The position numbers were made by a program, and so were the translations under genes. Below the pieces are notes generated by a model that saw only the letters and a list, made by a program, of their open reading frames with translations, was not told where the DNA came from and ran no database searches. From Winogradskyella sp. (GTDB taxonomy: Bacteria; Bacteroidota; Bacteroidia; Flavobacteriales; Flavobacteriaceae), in contig NZ_JADGDZ010000008.1 of assembly GCF_016744625.1 (NCBI RefSeq), forward strand, positions 1 through 64,000: a stretch of DNA of 64,000 nt, read 5' to 3'. Shown piece by piece: positions 38,022 through 47,447 of the stretch (positions are counted from its first letter, which is position 1; the number at the start of each line of letters is the position of its first letter).

Positions 38022-39572
38022 TTAGTACCCTTTTCGTTGTAGAAAGATTCCCTGTGTATATTTTAAAATATAAACTCCAGAGTTTAAATCTTCAATATTT
38101 AATTGCTTAGTATTTTTCTTTTTATGAAGGACCAACTGACCAATCGAATTATATAGTTCTAGATTATCGATGTTTTCTTCCGATATAATATTAATAATAT
38201 CTGAAGTTGGATTAGGATAAACACCAAACTTACTAGCAAATTCGTCATCTATACTTAAATTATTATTTTGGTAAACCCTCACATAATCAATGACCATACT
38301 GCTCTCAATAAAATTTAGATCTATAGTACCAGCAACTCCACCCATTGCAATATTTAACAATAGATACTGATCTTCATAAAAGGGCCAAGTACCATTATCC
38401 TTAACAGCAGGATTATAAGTATAAAAACCAACGTCATCAATTAAAAATGTAATCTGATTTGGAGACCAGTTTACAGAATACTTATGAAACTCATTAGCTA
38501 CATCATTTAAAGTGTAAGACTGAAAATTCATTGTAGCTCCAGAACAACCAGCACAAGGGGTATGCAACGCACTACTAACATGGTTTGTAGCACCCAAGCC
38601 ATGCTCCATTATATCTATTTCACCACAAGCTGGCCAACCTACTGTTCCGTATTGACTATCCCAAAAACCGCCATCTTCGTTAACATTTTTTCCTAAAGTC
38701 CAAATCGCTGGCCAAGTACCATCTCCAAAAGGCAATTTTGCCATTACATCTACTCTACTATAAGTAAAAGCAAATTTAGAATTCAATCGTGCAGAAGTAT
38801 ATTGTTTTGTTTCATTTTGATCAGTAAAAGATTCTTTAATTGCTACTATATTTAAAAAACCATTCTCAACAAAAGAGTTTTCTATGCGATTAGTATAATG
38901 CTGCTGTTCTCCATTAAACCAACTTCCACCTGCTGGCAATTGCGTTTGATGATACCAATTACTAGAATTCACAGAACCATTTGTATCAAATTCATCTGAC
39001 CAAACTAAATCAGTATATATTACATCTAATTCATTAGGGTCTGTTGCCTCTGAACCATCATTAATGTTATCTATTAAATAGGTTCTAGGTGTGGTTACTC
39101 CTCCATCTATAAAAATAGTTACCCTACTGTATGCACCTGTTGCAAAAACAGTATTACTTGTTCCACTAATGGTAGCATTGGCAAAATCGAAAGCAATATC
39201 ATTTGCCCAACCAGCTCCAGAATTGTTATGAACAACTTCAACATCTGCATTAGTTCCATTCTCTAGTTTTATCATTATGGCATGTGCATTCGGATCAAAT
39301 TGATAAAAAGATAAAGTAATTAGTTGTTGCTCGTCTAAATCTATAGGTTGAGATAAATCTTTATAGAAGCCTTGCCATCCTTCAGAACCATCATTAAAAA
39401 ACTGACCAACATCATCACTAGCATCTTGAGGATTTACATTAAATGAAAAGCCACTATTACTAAATGCTGTAAAATTATCAGAGCTACCTGAAAAATCTAT
39501 AGGTGTTTGTTATGCTAGCGACAAAAGATTAAATAAAAAAAGAAGTGTAGCTAAAGCGTAATTTAATTTCAT
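38022..39572 (-). pseudogene. GH16 endo-1,3-beta-glucanase (laminarinase-type) with T9SS domain, interrupted by a stop codon after the signal peptide
   Basis: The frame from the ATG at 39572 reads the signal peptide MKLNYALATLLFLFNLLSLA. It then meets TAA at 39510-39512 (codon 21) and continues open as QTPIDFSGSSDNFTAFSNSG and onward to 38022, 517 codons in all. The GH16 active site GEIDIME is intact (Glu318, Asp320, Glu323 in full numbering), with WPAIWTLG and CGCA-type cysteines nearby. The last 75 residues (VYPNPTSDIINI onward) are a type A sorting domain for type IX secretion. One base change from CAA to TAA would explain the break. An internal ATG at 39275 would give a protein without a signal peptide. 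It is convergent with ribB. Confidence 0.8.
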
Positions 39573-39703
39573 AGTGTATTTTTTGATAAAACTATGAATA
39601 GAAATAAGCGCAAACTAATTTTTAGCCTATACAAGAACAATACAACAATATAAAAATGTACAACTTAAAATCATGACGATTGTAACGCTTTATATTACAA
39701 TCA

Positions 39704-40900
39704 TTATAATAATACGGATTTTATAATACCAACCATGTTCTCTGCTCGCTCTCTAACTTCTTCTTCAGTCCAAGATAATTTTATTAAACAAGATATATTA
39801 CGAGCAATGTAATGGTCTGATTGCTCAAAGGTTTTTGTTTGAAGATATTCTAAACCTTTTTTAACTTCAGAAGAAATAGGATATAATGATTTCATTTCTT
39901 TTAAATGATTCCATTCTCTAATATAATGCCAACTGTTATCATAATAATTCCAACAAGCATCAACACCTTTGTTTTTATATGCAATAGAAACTTTTCTAGA
40001 AATCTCTATATCTGGTAAAAAGAAGCTTAAAAACGAGTAGCTTTCTACTCCACCTTCTGGAACTCTTCTAAATGTAACTTCAGGGATTTGAGAAAGAGCT
40101 TCTCTTATAATCGTATAGTTTTTTTTCTGTATTGCAACAAACTCATCTAAGCGTCTTAACTGAGCCAAACCAACTGCTGCATGCAATTCTGAAATTCTAA
40201 AATTATAACCTAAAAAAGGATGTGATTCTGCACCACGATCTTTACCAACATGGTCATGTCCATGATCACTGTAATGATCTGCATGTCTGTAAAATTGCTC
40301 ATTATTAGTTAATACAGCTCCACCTTCTCCTGCAGTAATAATTTTAACAAAATCTAACGATAAACATCCTAAATCACCAATACTACCTAATGGTTTCCCT
40401 TTGTAAGTAGCTCCTGTAGCTTGTGATGAGTCTTCAATTAAAATTAAATTATGTGTTTTACAAATTGCAAGTAGTTCATCTAAGTTGGCCATACTACCAC
40501 ACATATGCACAGGCATAATTGCTTTGGTTTTAGACGTAATCGCTTCTTTAACTTTTATAGGGTCTAAAGTTAAAGTATCATCAATATCAACTAAAATAGG
40601 AATTGCTCCTAGCATCATAATCGCTTCAAAACTTGCAACAAACGTAAAGGTTGGCATAATAACCTCATCACCAGACCCAATACCAGCTGAAGCTAATGCT
40701 ACAGAAACTGCAGCTGTTCCACTAGAAACCAATTGCGCATGTTTAACCTGTAATTGTTTTTCTAATTCTTGCTCTAACGATTTAGCTTTCCAATGTCCTT
40801 TGCGCATACCATCAAAACCATAGCGCATTAAAACACCATTGTCTAAAACATCACTCACTTCTTTTCGTTCTAAATCACTAAATAATTCGAATCCTGGCAT
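39704..40900 (-). CDS. DegT/DnrJ/EryC1/StrS aminotransferase, KdnA-like (8-amino-3,8-dideoxy-octulosonate type)
   Basis: 398 residues. The PLP enzyme fold has the cofactor lysine in SLDFVKIITAGEGGAVLTN and the LIEDSSQATGATYKG segment. It resembles Shewanella KdnA as I remember it over nearly its full length. Examples are the start MPGFELFSDLE, HMCGSMANLDEL, HGHDHVGKDRGAESHPFLG and the ending LIKLSWTEEEVRER. KdnA puts an amino group on C8 of a Kdo precursor for lipopolysaccharide. Its partner dehydrogenase KdnB is not in the window, so this is an orphan here. Confidence 0.75.
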   Translation of the reverse strand: MPGFELFSDLERKEVSDVLDNGVLMRYGFDGMRKGHWKAKSLEQELEKQLQVKHAQLVSSGTAAVSVALASAGIGSGDEVIMPTFTFVASFEAIMMLGAIPILVDIDDTLTLDPIKVKEAITSKTKAIMPVHMCGSMANLDELLAICKTHNLILIEDSSQATGATYKGKPLGSIGDLGCLSLDFVKIITAGEGGAVLTNNEQFYRHADHYSDHGHDHVGKDRGAESHPFLGYNFRISELHAAVGLAQLRRLDEFVAIQKKNYTIIREALSQIPEVTFRRVPEGGVESYSFLSFFLPDIEISRKVSIAYKNKGVDACWNYYDNSWHYIREWNHLKEMKSLYPISSEVKKGLEYLQTKTFEQSDHYIARNISCLIKLSWTEEEVRERAENMVGIIKSVLL

Positions 40901-40965
40901 AAACTTTAATAGTTGAATTTACTCTAACAAATATAATCTTTTGTGAATTTTGCTGAAGAAAACTT

Positions 40966-41595
40966 TTACATTTCTATAATAGTTTCTGCTAAAGGCTTAC
41001 GTACTTTTTTAAAATCAGCAAACATATCATCTTCTGCTCTGTAACCAACTGGAAGCATTAAAACAGAACTTAAACCATACGTGTCTAACTTTAAAGCCTT
41101 ATCAACTTCTACTGGTAAAAACCCTTCCATTGGGCAACTGTCTATATCTTCTATAGCACAAACCGTCATCAAATTACCTAAAGCAATATAAGCTTGTTTG
41201 GTTGCCCAATCTATCTTCTTATCAACTGGCATAGCATCGAGCGTAGATTTTAATTGATCCTTAAATGGATCTAAAATAGAATCAGGTGTATTTCTTATTT
41301 CCTTTACAGTATCAAAATGTTCATCTACATCTTCATTATCAATTTCAGTTTGAATACAAAGCACTAATAAATGTGATGAATCGGCAACTTGTCTCTGACC
41401 ATAAGATAATTCTACCAAACGTTCTCTGATCTTTTTCTCTTCGACAATTACGAGTTTCAAGGTTTGCAAACCATAAGACAAAGCTGTTAAATTAAAAGCT
41501 TCCTTAAGAATTGTAAGTTTTTCTTCGGAAAGTTTTTTAGAAGAATCAAATTTTTTGGTCGCATAACGCCATTGCAATTTTTCTATAATAGACAT
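40966..41595 (-). CDS. Nitroreductase family NAD(P)H-dependent oxidoreductase
   Basis: 209 residues from the ATG at 41595 (MSIIEKLQWRYATKKFD). The longer in-frame start at 41676 was dropped because it would run through the promoter and the added residues have no family match. The family signatures RYATKKFD, PVGYRAEDD and the KVRKPL ending are present. It is an FMN flavoprotein that reduces quinones, nitro compounds or similar electrophiles in the cytoplasm. It is divergent from the MocA-like gene. Confidence 0.9.
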   Translation of the reverse strand: MSIIEKLQWRYATKKFDSSKKLSEEKLTILKEAFNLTALSYGLQTLKLVIVEEKKIRERLVELSYGQRQVADSSHLLVLCIQTEIDNEDVDEHFDTVKEIRNTPDSILDPFKDQLKSTLDAMPVDKKIDWATKQAYIALGNLMTVCAIEDIDSCPMEGFLPVEVDKALKLDTYGLSSVLMLPVGYRAEDDMFADFKKVRKPLAETIIEM

Positions 41596-41608
41596 TCTTT
41601 TTTTTTTG

Positions 41609-41616
41609 CAAAAATA
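41609..41616 (-). promoter_or_regulatory. Predicted -7 element of the nitroreductase gene
   Basis: On the minus strand TATTTTTG matches TAnnTTTG exactly, 13 bases before the chosen ATG at 41595. Its place supports that start over the upstream ATG. Confidence 0.5.
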
Positions 41617-41685
41617 CGCAATATGACTATCATTTAAATTAAAGACCATTATTTTGAATAACTTTAGCATAAACAAAATTAATAG

Positions 41686-42276
41686 ATGAATATTGCTATT
41701 CTTATACTAGCAGCAGGCAACTCATCACGAATGGGAGTTGCAAAACAACTTTTGCCTATAGGAAAAACGACACTTTTAGGAGTGACCATTGAAAATGCAT
41801 TGCAATCTAATGCAAATCAGGTATCTTGCATTTTAGGTGCAAATGCTGAGGCTGTAAGAACATCCATTTCTAAATATAATATAGAATCTATTTTCAATCC
41901 AAACTATGAATCAGGATTAAGTTCTAGTATTGTATCTGGGATTCAATATATAATCAATCAAAATTTTGATGCTGTTTTAATTTTGTTAGGAGACCAACCT
42001 TTAATCAAAGGCAAGTATCTTAATGAAATGATTAATACTTATAAAAATAATGGTACGAAAATAATAGCATCTACATATGATAACACGTTTGGAGTTCCTA
42101 CAATCATTCCTAAAACTTACTTTAATCAATTATTAAAACTAAAAGGAGACAAAGGAGCTAAAGACTTTTTGAATACTAGAAAAGAAGATATTATTCCATT
42201 AAAAAAAACAAACTTGATGGATATAGACACTAAAAAAGAATATCAAGACTATTTAAATTCAATAAATTTCGAATAA
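41686..42276 (+). CDS. MocA-like molybdenum cofactor nucleotidyltransferase
   Basis: 196 residues. The nucleotidyltransferase signature LILAAGNSSRMGVAKQLLP is at the N-terminus, with the GDQP motif in LILLGDQPLIKGKYL. MocA attaches CMP to molybdopterin to make the dinucleotide cofactor of xanthine-oxidase-family enzymes. This fits the two hydroxylase genes directly downstream, and substrate specificity for CTP is inferred from that context. Confidence 0.87.
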   Translation: MNIAILILAAGNSSRMGVAKQLLPIGKTTLLGVTIENALQSNANQVSCILGANAEAVRTSISKYNIESIFNPNYESGLSSSIVSGIQYIINQNFDAVLILLGDQPLIKGKYLNEMINTYKNNGTKIIASTYDNTFGVPTIIPKTYFNQLLKLKGDKGAKDFLNTRKEDIIPLKKTNLMDIDTKKEYQDYLNSINFE

Positions 42277-42308
42277 AATAGATTAACTTTAAAGGAAATA
42301 TTAGGCAT

Positions 42309-42770
42309 ATGGCAAGTTATAATTTAAAGATTAACGGAAAGAAAGTTAGCGTTAAAGCTGACTCAGACACACCTCTACTTTGGGTACTCAGAGATGAACT
42401 CGATTTAGTAGGTACTAAATTTGGCTGTGGTATTGGTCAATGTGGTGCATGTACGGTTCATATAGATGGTGTTGCAACTCGTAGTTGTCTTTTACCAGCT
42501 TCGCGATTAGAAGATTCTGAAATTACAACAATTGAAGGCTTATCTGAGGATAAATTACATCCTGTACAAGATGCATGGAAAGAACTCGATGTACCTCAAT
42601 GTGGATACTGCCAAGCTGGTCAAATAATGACAGCTTCTTCCTTTTTAAAGCAAAACCCTAATCCTAATAATCAAGATATTAGAAACGCAATGCATGATAA
42701 TCTTTGTAGATGTGCAAGTTATAACCGAATAGAAAAAGCAGTGGCTTTGGCTGCTAAAAAAATGTCTTAA
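42309..42770 (+). CDS. 2Fe-2S subunit of a molybdenum hydroxylase (IorA-like)
   Basis: 153 residues. An N-terminal plant-type ferredoxin cluster site (KFGCGIGQCGACTVHIDG with a later CLLP cysteine) precedes a helical cluster domain (PQCGYCQAGQIM and CRCASYNRIEKAV). Together they bind two 2Fe-2S clusters that pass electrons from the Mo site. It lies 32 bases after the MocA-like gene and 11 before the catalytic subunit gene. Confidence 0.94.
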   Translation: MASYNLKINGKKVSVKADSDTPLLWVLRDELDLVGTKFGCGIGQCGACTVHIDGVATRSCLLPASRLEDSEITTIEGLSEDKLHPVQDAWKELDVPQCGYCQAGQIMTASSFLKQNPNPNNQDIRNAMHDNLCRCASYNRIEKAVALAAKKMS

Positions 42771-42781
42771 GCTAAATAATT

Positions 42782-45016
42782 ATGAAAAATCAAAACAAAC
42801 TAACTTTTAGCAGACGTAATTTTATAAGAACATCTGCACTTGCCAGTGGTGGACTTTTAATCGGGTTCAACTTTTTTAATTCTTGTAAAGAAGCAGCCGT
42901 TCCTCCTGTTGATGTTTCAAAACTGAACTTCAATGATTTTAACGCTTTTATCAAAATTGCAAATAACGGTTATGTCACTATTTTTTCTCCTAATCCAGAA
43001 ATTGGCCAAGGAGTAAAAACCTCTATGCCAATGATTATTGCAGAAGAATTAGATGTACCATGGGATCATGTTAGTGTAGAGCAAGGTGCTTTAGATACTG
43101 AAAATTTTCAAAGACAAGTTGCAGGTGGAAGTCAGTCTATTCGTTTTGGTTGGGATGCATTACGCCAAACTGGTGCAACTGCAAAACAAATGCTAATTAA
43201 CGCAGCTGCAGTAAAATGGGGAATTGATGCGGCTTCTTGTTCAGCTTCCAATGGAATTATAAAAAACGCTAATGGAGAAACCTTAGGTTATGGAGATGTA
43301 GTAAATGAAGCTGCAACTCAAGAAGTACCCGAAAATGTGGCTCTAAAAGAACCAAAAGATTTTAAAATTATTGGTAAAGATGCTATTAACGTAGATATAG
43401 ATGATATTATAACCGGAAAACCATTATTTGGATTGGATTATAAAGTCGATGGTATGTTATATGCCTCAGTACTGAGACCTCCTGCATTTGGGCAAATTTT
43501 AGAATCATATGATGCTGCCGAAGCTAAAGCTTTACCTGGAGTAATTGATGTGATTACTATTGGAGAAAAAGCGAGGAATTATTTAAATCAAGATGAGTTT
43601 GACAGATCTGCACATTGGAGTGTACGCTTAAGTGAAAGTGATAAAGTCGTAGTCATTGGAAAGACAACTTGGGATGTTATAAAAGGTAAAAAAGCTATAA
43701 AAGCTATATGGAAAGATAAATCCTCGACTGAGAGCACTGAGCAGCATGATAAGGAATTGAATGATTTATTGAATGGTAAAAAGTTTAATACCATGAGATC
43801 AGATGGTAATGTAAAGAAAGTTTTTGCTGGTGCTGATAAAGTTATAGAGCGAGTTTACGAATCTCCTTTCTTACCTCACAACTGCATGGAGCCAATGAAT
43901 TTTTTCGCAAATATCACAAATGAAAAAGTGCATTTAGTTGGACCAATACAAACTCCAGAAGCTGCTGCAAAGGTTGTAGCATCATTATTAAATCGTAATC
44001 TTGAAGATGTACATGTAGACATGACGCGAATGGGTGGAGGTTTTGGAAGACGTCTATATGGAGATTTTGCATATGAAGCTGCTGAAATTGCAGATAAGAT
44101 AAAACAACCTATAAAATTAATCTCTACAAGAGAAGACGATATGACTACTGGTGTTTATAGACCAGCTATTAAATACAAAATTGCTGCAGCATTAAAAGAT
44201 GGTAAGATTACTGGGTATCATTTAAAAGAAGCTGCTGTTAATAGTAATATGTATGGTCTAATTCCAAACTTTTTCCCAGCTGGAGCCATTGAGAACTATC
44301 AAGTAGATATCGCTAATTATCAAAGTAATATTACTACTGGAGCTTGGAGAGCACCTTACACCAACTTCCTCGCCTTTGCTGAACAAAGTTTTTTTGATGA
44401 ATTAGCAACAGAATTAAATATCGATCCTGTACAACTACGTTTAGATTTACTCAAAAATGTAAAAGATGGTGAGGATGTAACTATTGAGTATTCCGCAGAA
44501 CGAATGACAAATACTATTAAACTTGCTGTTGAAAAAGGTAATTGGGGAAATAGCAAAAATGGAGTTTACCAAGGATTTGCAGCTTATTATAGTCATAATA
44601 CACATGTTGCAGAAGTTGTAGATATTACAATGAAGAATGGACAACCATCAGTTGAAAAAGTTACTGTAGCTGTAGATTGTGGCATTGTTGTTAACCCAAC
44701 AGGCGCGAAAAACCAAATTGAAGGTGGTGTTATTGATGGTATTGGCCATGCAATGTATGGAGACTTTTCTTTTAAAAATGGTAAGCCGCAAGATGTCAAC
44801 TTTAATACCTATCGTTTAATTAGAATGAAAGAAACACCAATAGTTGAAACCTATTTTGTTGAAAACGAGTTGTCGCCAACCGGATTAGGTGAACCGGGTT
44901 TACCTCCTGCAGGAGGTGCTTTGGCTAATGCCATTAAAGCTGCAACAGGACAAATTTTAACTAAACAACCTTTTATTAAGTCTTTACAAGATCGCAAGAC
45001 AGATTTGAATGTTTAA
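42782..45016 (+). CDS. Molybdopterin-binding catalytic subunit of a xanthine-dehydrogenase-family hydroxylase (IorB-like), Tat-exported
   Basis: 744 residues. A twin-arginine signal (SRRNFIRTSALASGG) ends near a lipobox-like FFNSC (Cys35), so it may be a Tat-exported lipoprotein. Mo-binding segments include GGGFGRRLYGDFAYEAAE, GAWRAPYTNFLAF and the catalytic Glu motif GLGEPGLPPAGGALANA. It resembles isoquinoline 1-oxidoreductase and membrane-bound aldehyde dehydrogenase subunits that lack an FAD subunit. The substrate is unknown. A strong terminator follows at 45031. Confidence 0.92.
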   Translation: MKNQNKLTFSRRNFIRTSALASGGLLIGFNFFNSCKEAAVPPVDVSKLNFNDFNAFIKIANNGYVTIFSPNPEIGQGVKTSMPMIIAEELDVPWDHVSVEQGALDTENFQRQVAGGSQSIRFGWDALRQTGATAKQMLINAAAVKWGIDAASCSASNGIIKNANGETLGYGDVVNEAATQEVPENVALKEPKDFKIIGKDAINVDIDDIITGKPLFGLDYKVDGMLYASVLRPPAFGQILESYDAAEAKALPGVIDVITIGEKARNYLNQDEFDRSAHWSVRLSESDKVVVIGKTTWDVIKGKKAIKAIWKDKSSTESTEQHDKELNDLLNGKKFNTMRSDGNVKKVFAGADKVIERVYESPFLPHNCMEPMNFFANITNEKVHLVGPIQTPEAAAKVVASLLNRNLEDVHVDMTRMGGGFGRRLYGDFAYEAAEIADKIKQPIKLISTREDDMTTGVYRPAIKYKIAAALKDGKITGYHLKEAAVNSNMYGLIPNFFPAGAIENYQVDIANYQSNITTGAWRAPYTNFLAFAEQSFFDELATELNIDPVQLRLDLLKNVKDGEDVTIEYSAERMTNTIKLAVEKGNWGNSKNGVYQGFAAYYSHNTHVAEVVDITMKNGQPSVEKVTVAVDCGIVVNPTGAKNQIEGGVIDGIGHAMYGDFSFKNGKPQDVNFNTYRLIRMKETPIVETYFVENELSPTGLGEPGLPPAGGALANAIKAATGQILTKQPFIKSLQDRKTDLNV

Positions 45017-45030
45017 TTCAAAAAACACTT

Positions 45031-45071
45031 AAACAGAAAGGCTTTATCTATTAGGTAAAGCCTTTCTGTTT
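45031..45071 (+). terminator. Terminator of the molybdenum hydroxylase operon
   Basis: A perfect 16-base stem (AAACAGAAAGGCTTTA at 45031-45046 with its complement at 45056-45071), a 9-base loop and a short U-rich end lie 14 bases past the stop. It separates the operon from the stress island. Confidence 0.85.
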
Positions 45072-45114
45072 ATTGGTTAATTGGTAACATTCATTTTAAG
45101 AATTTAGTAAGGTA

Positions 45115-45157
45115 TGACCATTATCATATTTATTTTCAGCTAGATATAGTACTTTTC
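45115..45157 (+). promoter_or_regulatory. CRP/FNR-type operator A with -7 element, upstream of USP gene 45177
   Basis: TGACCATTATCA at 45115-45126 and TACTTTTC at 45150-45157; centre-to-centre distance 33 bases. It serves the USP-VIT gene pair. Regulator inferred to be the REC-CRP protein coded at 56346-57395. Confidence 0.75.
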
Positions 45158-45176
45158 TTAAGCAAATAAAAGTGTT

Positions 45177-46010
45177 ATGAAAAACATACTGCTACTCACG
45201 GACTTTTCAGAAAATTCAATTAATGCAATGCGCTATGCGTTACAATTATTTAAAGAAGACACCTGTAATTTCTTTGTACTTCATGTTGAAATGTCTACAT
45301 CCTATATTAGTGACGACTTAATGTTAGCAGGAAATCAAAGTATTTACGATGTTCTTATAAAAAAGTCAAAGCATGCATTAACGAAACTAGTAAGAGAACT
45401 TAAAAGCGAGTTTAATAACAAGAATTTTAATTTTGAAATAATTGTTGACCATGACGTGTTAATAGACTCCATAAACCAAGCAATATCATCTAAAACTATT
45501 GATTTGATTGTTATGGGTACAAATGGTGTTACTGGAGCCAAAGAGGTTGTTTTTGGTAGTAACACGATTAATATTATACGCAAAGTCGATTGCCCTACTC
45601 TAGTTATTCCTGAAGGTTTTGAATATAGAATTCCTAATCATATTTTATTGCCGTTAGACCTATTTGATTCTTTAAGCGGAACTGCCTTTACTGACATTTT
45701 AAAGTTTACTAATCGCTATTGTAAAAAGCTTCACCTTTTAAGAATTAAGCCTCAGAATGAGGATTCTAAGGAAGCTCTAAAAGACAACAATCATATTAAT
45801 TATTTTTTGAAAGAAACTAATTATGAATATCATGCAATAAACAATATACCTACAGAACATGTTGTTAGTTGCTACACTCAAACTCATCATATCGATTTAA
45901 CAGCTTTAATAGTACAAAAAGAAAGTTTTTTTGAACGCTTTTTTATTGGTTCTCCTACAACAGAAATAAGTAATAAAATTAGAGTTCCTTTACTCATCTC
46001 TCACTCTTAA
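45177..46010 (+). CDS. Universal stress protein, tandem UspA domains
   Basis: 277 residues. The first Usp domain begins MKNILLLTDFSENSINAMRY and has a complete ATP-loop of the form G-x2-G-x9-GSN (MGTNGVTGAKEVVFGSN). The second domain (residues about 150-277) lacks it. Operator A precedes the gene. The VIT-family gene begins 5 bases after its stop, so both are probably induced together. Role inferred from the family: survival during energy or oxygen limitation. Confidence 0.92.
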   Translation: MKNILLLTDFSENSINAMRYALQLFKEDTCNFFVLHVEMSTSYISDDLMLAGNQSIYDVLIKKSKHALTKLVRELKSEFNNKNFNFEIIVDHDVLIDSINQAISSKTIDLIVMGTNGVTGAKEVVFGSNTINIIRKVDCPTLVIPEGFEYRIPNHILLPLDLFDSLSGTAFTDILKFTNRYCKKLHLLRIKPQNEDSKEALKDNNHINYFLKETNYEYHAINNIPTEHVVSCYTQTHHIDLTALIVQKESFFERFFIGSPTTEISNKIRVPLLISHS

Positions 46011-46015
46011 AACTT

Positions 46016-46759
46016 ATGAATGCACTTTTAGAACATGAAGAAAACAGTATTCATAACACAAATAATTGGTTTCATAAATACCAAGACTATTTAGGTGAAT
46101 TTGTATATGGAGGCATTGATGGAGCAGTTACAACATTTGCGGTAGTATCTGGTGCTGTTGGTGCAGGCTTAGATAAAAAAATTATAATTATTCTAGGATT
46201 TGCAAATTTACTTGCTGATGGATTTGCCATGTCAGTTGGTGCTTACCTTTCTTCAAAATCTGTCAAAGACAATTACAATAAGCATAAAGCTGTGGAGTAT
46301 TGGGAGGTAGATCATCTACCAGAAAGCGAAAGAAAAGAAGTTGAAGACATTTATCGCAATAAAGGGTTTACAGGAAATTTATTGCAAAAAGTTGTAGATA
46401 CTATTACAGCAGATAAAGACCGTTGGGTCGATGTGATGATGAAAGATGAACTAAAGATGTCTGAAGAAACTAAATCCCCATTTATGATGGGATTTGTAAC
46501 CTATATTTCATTTATTTCAATTGGCATAATTCCATTAATAATTTATGTCTGGGACTATATAGGCACTTTTCCAGGAAACCTATTTGTTTGGACCAGTATA
46601 TTTACATCTATAGCTTTTATTTTTATTGGATTCTTAAAAACCTATGTTACTCAAACTAGTAAACTAAAAGGCATTTTAGAAACACTCATTTTAGGCATTT
46701 TGGCCGCAATGGTTTCCTATTTTGTTGGTGATATTCTCGAAGGTATTATATCCGCTTAG
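46016..46759 (+). CDS. VIT1/CCC1 family membrane protein
   Basis: 247 residues. YGGIDGAVTTFAVVSGAVGAG and NLLADGFAMSVGAYLSSKS are the conserved first two helices of the vacuolar iron transporter family. A hydrophilic cytoplasmic segment (KHKAVEYWEVDHLPESERKE) follows, with Glu residues like the metal-binding domain, then three more helices. It would carry Fe2+ or Mn2+ out of the cytoplasm. Cotranscribed with the USP upstream, which suggests metal detoxification as part of the stress response. Confidence 0.87.
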   Translation: MNALLEHEENSIHNTNNWFHKYQDYLGEFVYGGIDGAVTTFAVVSGAVGAGLDKKIIIILGFANLLADGFAMSVGAYLSSKSVKDNYNKHKAVEYWEVDHLPESERKEVEDIYRNKGFTGNLLQKVVDTITADKDRWVDVMMKDELKMSEETKSPFMMGFVTYISFISIGIIPLIIYVWDYIGTFPGNLFVWTSIFTSIAFIFIGFLKTYVTQTSKLKGILETLILGILAAMVSYFVGDILEGIISA

Positions 46760-46767
46760 CAAGTTTC

Positions 46768-47427
46768 TTATTCTATAGGTCTTTCAATAGCTTCTAAAAT
46801 CCTAGGGCTAATCAATTGTTGTTCTTCTAAAACAGTAACAACTAACTTTACATAATCACTTACAGTAGTATCAATGGATTGTGGATCTACTATATCTATA
46901 TAACCTTTCCAAATAAGTTCTCTGTCTTTAGAAGGGCAAATACAGAACATAGATGTTTCTGCATTATAGACTGTATATTCTTCATAATAATCTGGATTAT
47001 AAAAAACATCTTGATACCTTAAATAATCGTCTTTAAATCGTATGAAGGTTTTATCATAAACATCAAAGTTCTTACTGTAGGCAATTTTATCCTCTACTCC
47101 TATTACTTTTGAAAATAAAACGGTATCAAAACCATCTCTAATTAAATCATTTTCTAGTATTTTGAGCTCGGCTTCTGTTAACTTTTCGGTTTTAAATGAT
47201 GGCTTAAAAAAGTCCATACTTGTAATTGCTTCGATACCACGCATTTCTAATTGTTCTTTAAGCTGATCCTCAAATTTTTGTTTTGCAACGATGTTAGGTG
47301 TTAACCCAACAATTAAAACTTTAGAAGGCGAATAAGTATCTATATCTGGACTTTTCCAGCTATCAACAAGTTGAGATGTAGAGCAACTTAATACTAATAA
47401 TACTATAATAACTAATGAGCGTTTCAT
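46768..47427 (-). CDS. Lipoprotein of unknown function
   Basis: 219 residues from the ATG at 47427, which begins a clean lipoprotein signal MKRSLVIIVLLVLSC. An ATG at 47451 would overlap the upstream stop in ATGA fashion and add 8 residues, and may instead be used. The mature part begins STSQLVDSWKSPDI, has a VLIVGLTPNIVAKQKFEDQL segment and resembles small Bacteroidota lipoproteins related to DUF4136. No function can be assigned. It is the last gene of the Hsp20 series. Confidence 0.75.
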   Translation of the reverse strand: MKRSLVIIVLLVLSCSTSQLVDSWKSPDIDTYSPSKVLIVGLTPNIVAKQKFEDQLKEQLEMRGIEAITSMDFFKPSFKTEKLTEAELKILENDLIRDGFDTVLFSKVIGVEDKIAYSKNFDVYDKTFIRFKDDYLRYQDVFYNPDYYEEYTVYNAETSMFCICPSKDRELIWKGYIDIVDPQSIDTTVSDYVKLVVTVLEEQQLISPRILEAIERPIE

Positions 47428-47447
47428 AAGAGTTGTTTTTAGTTTAA

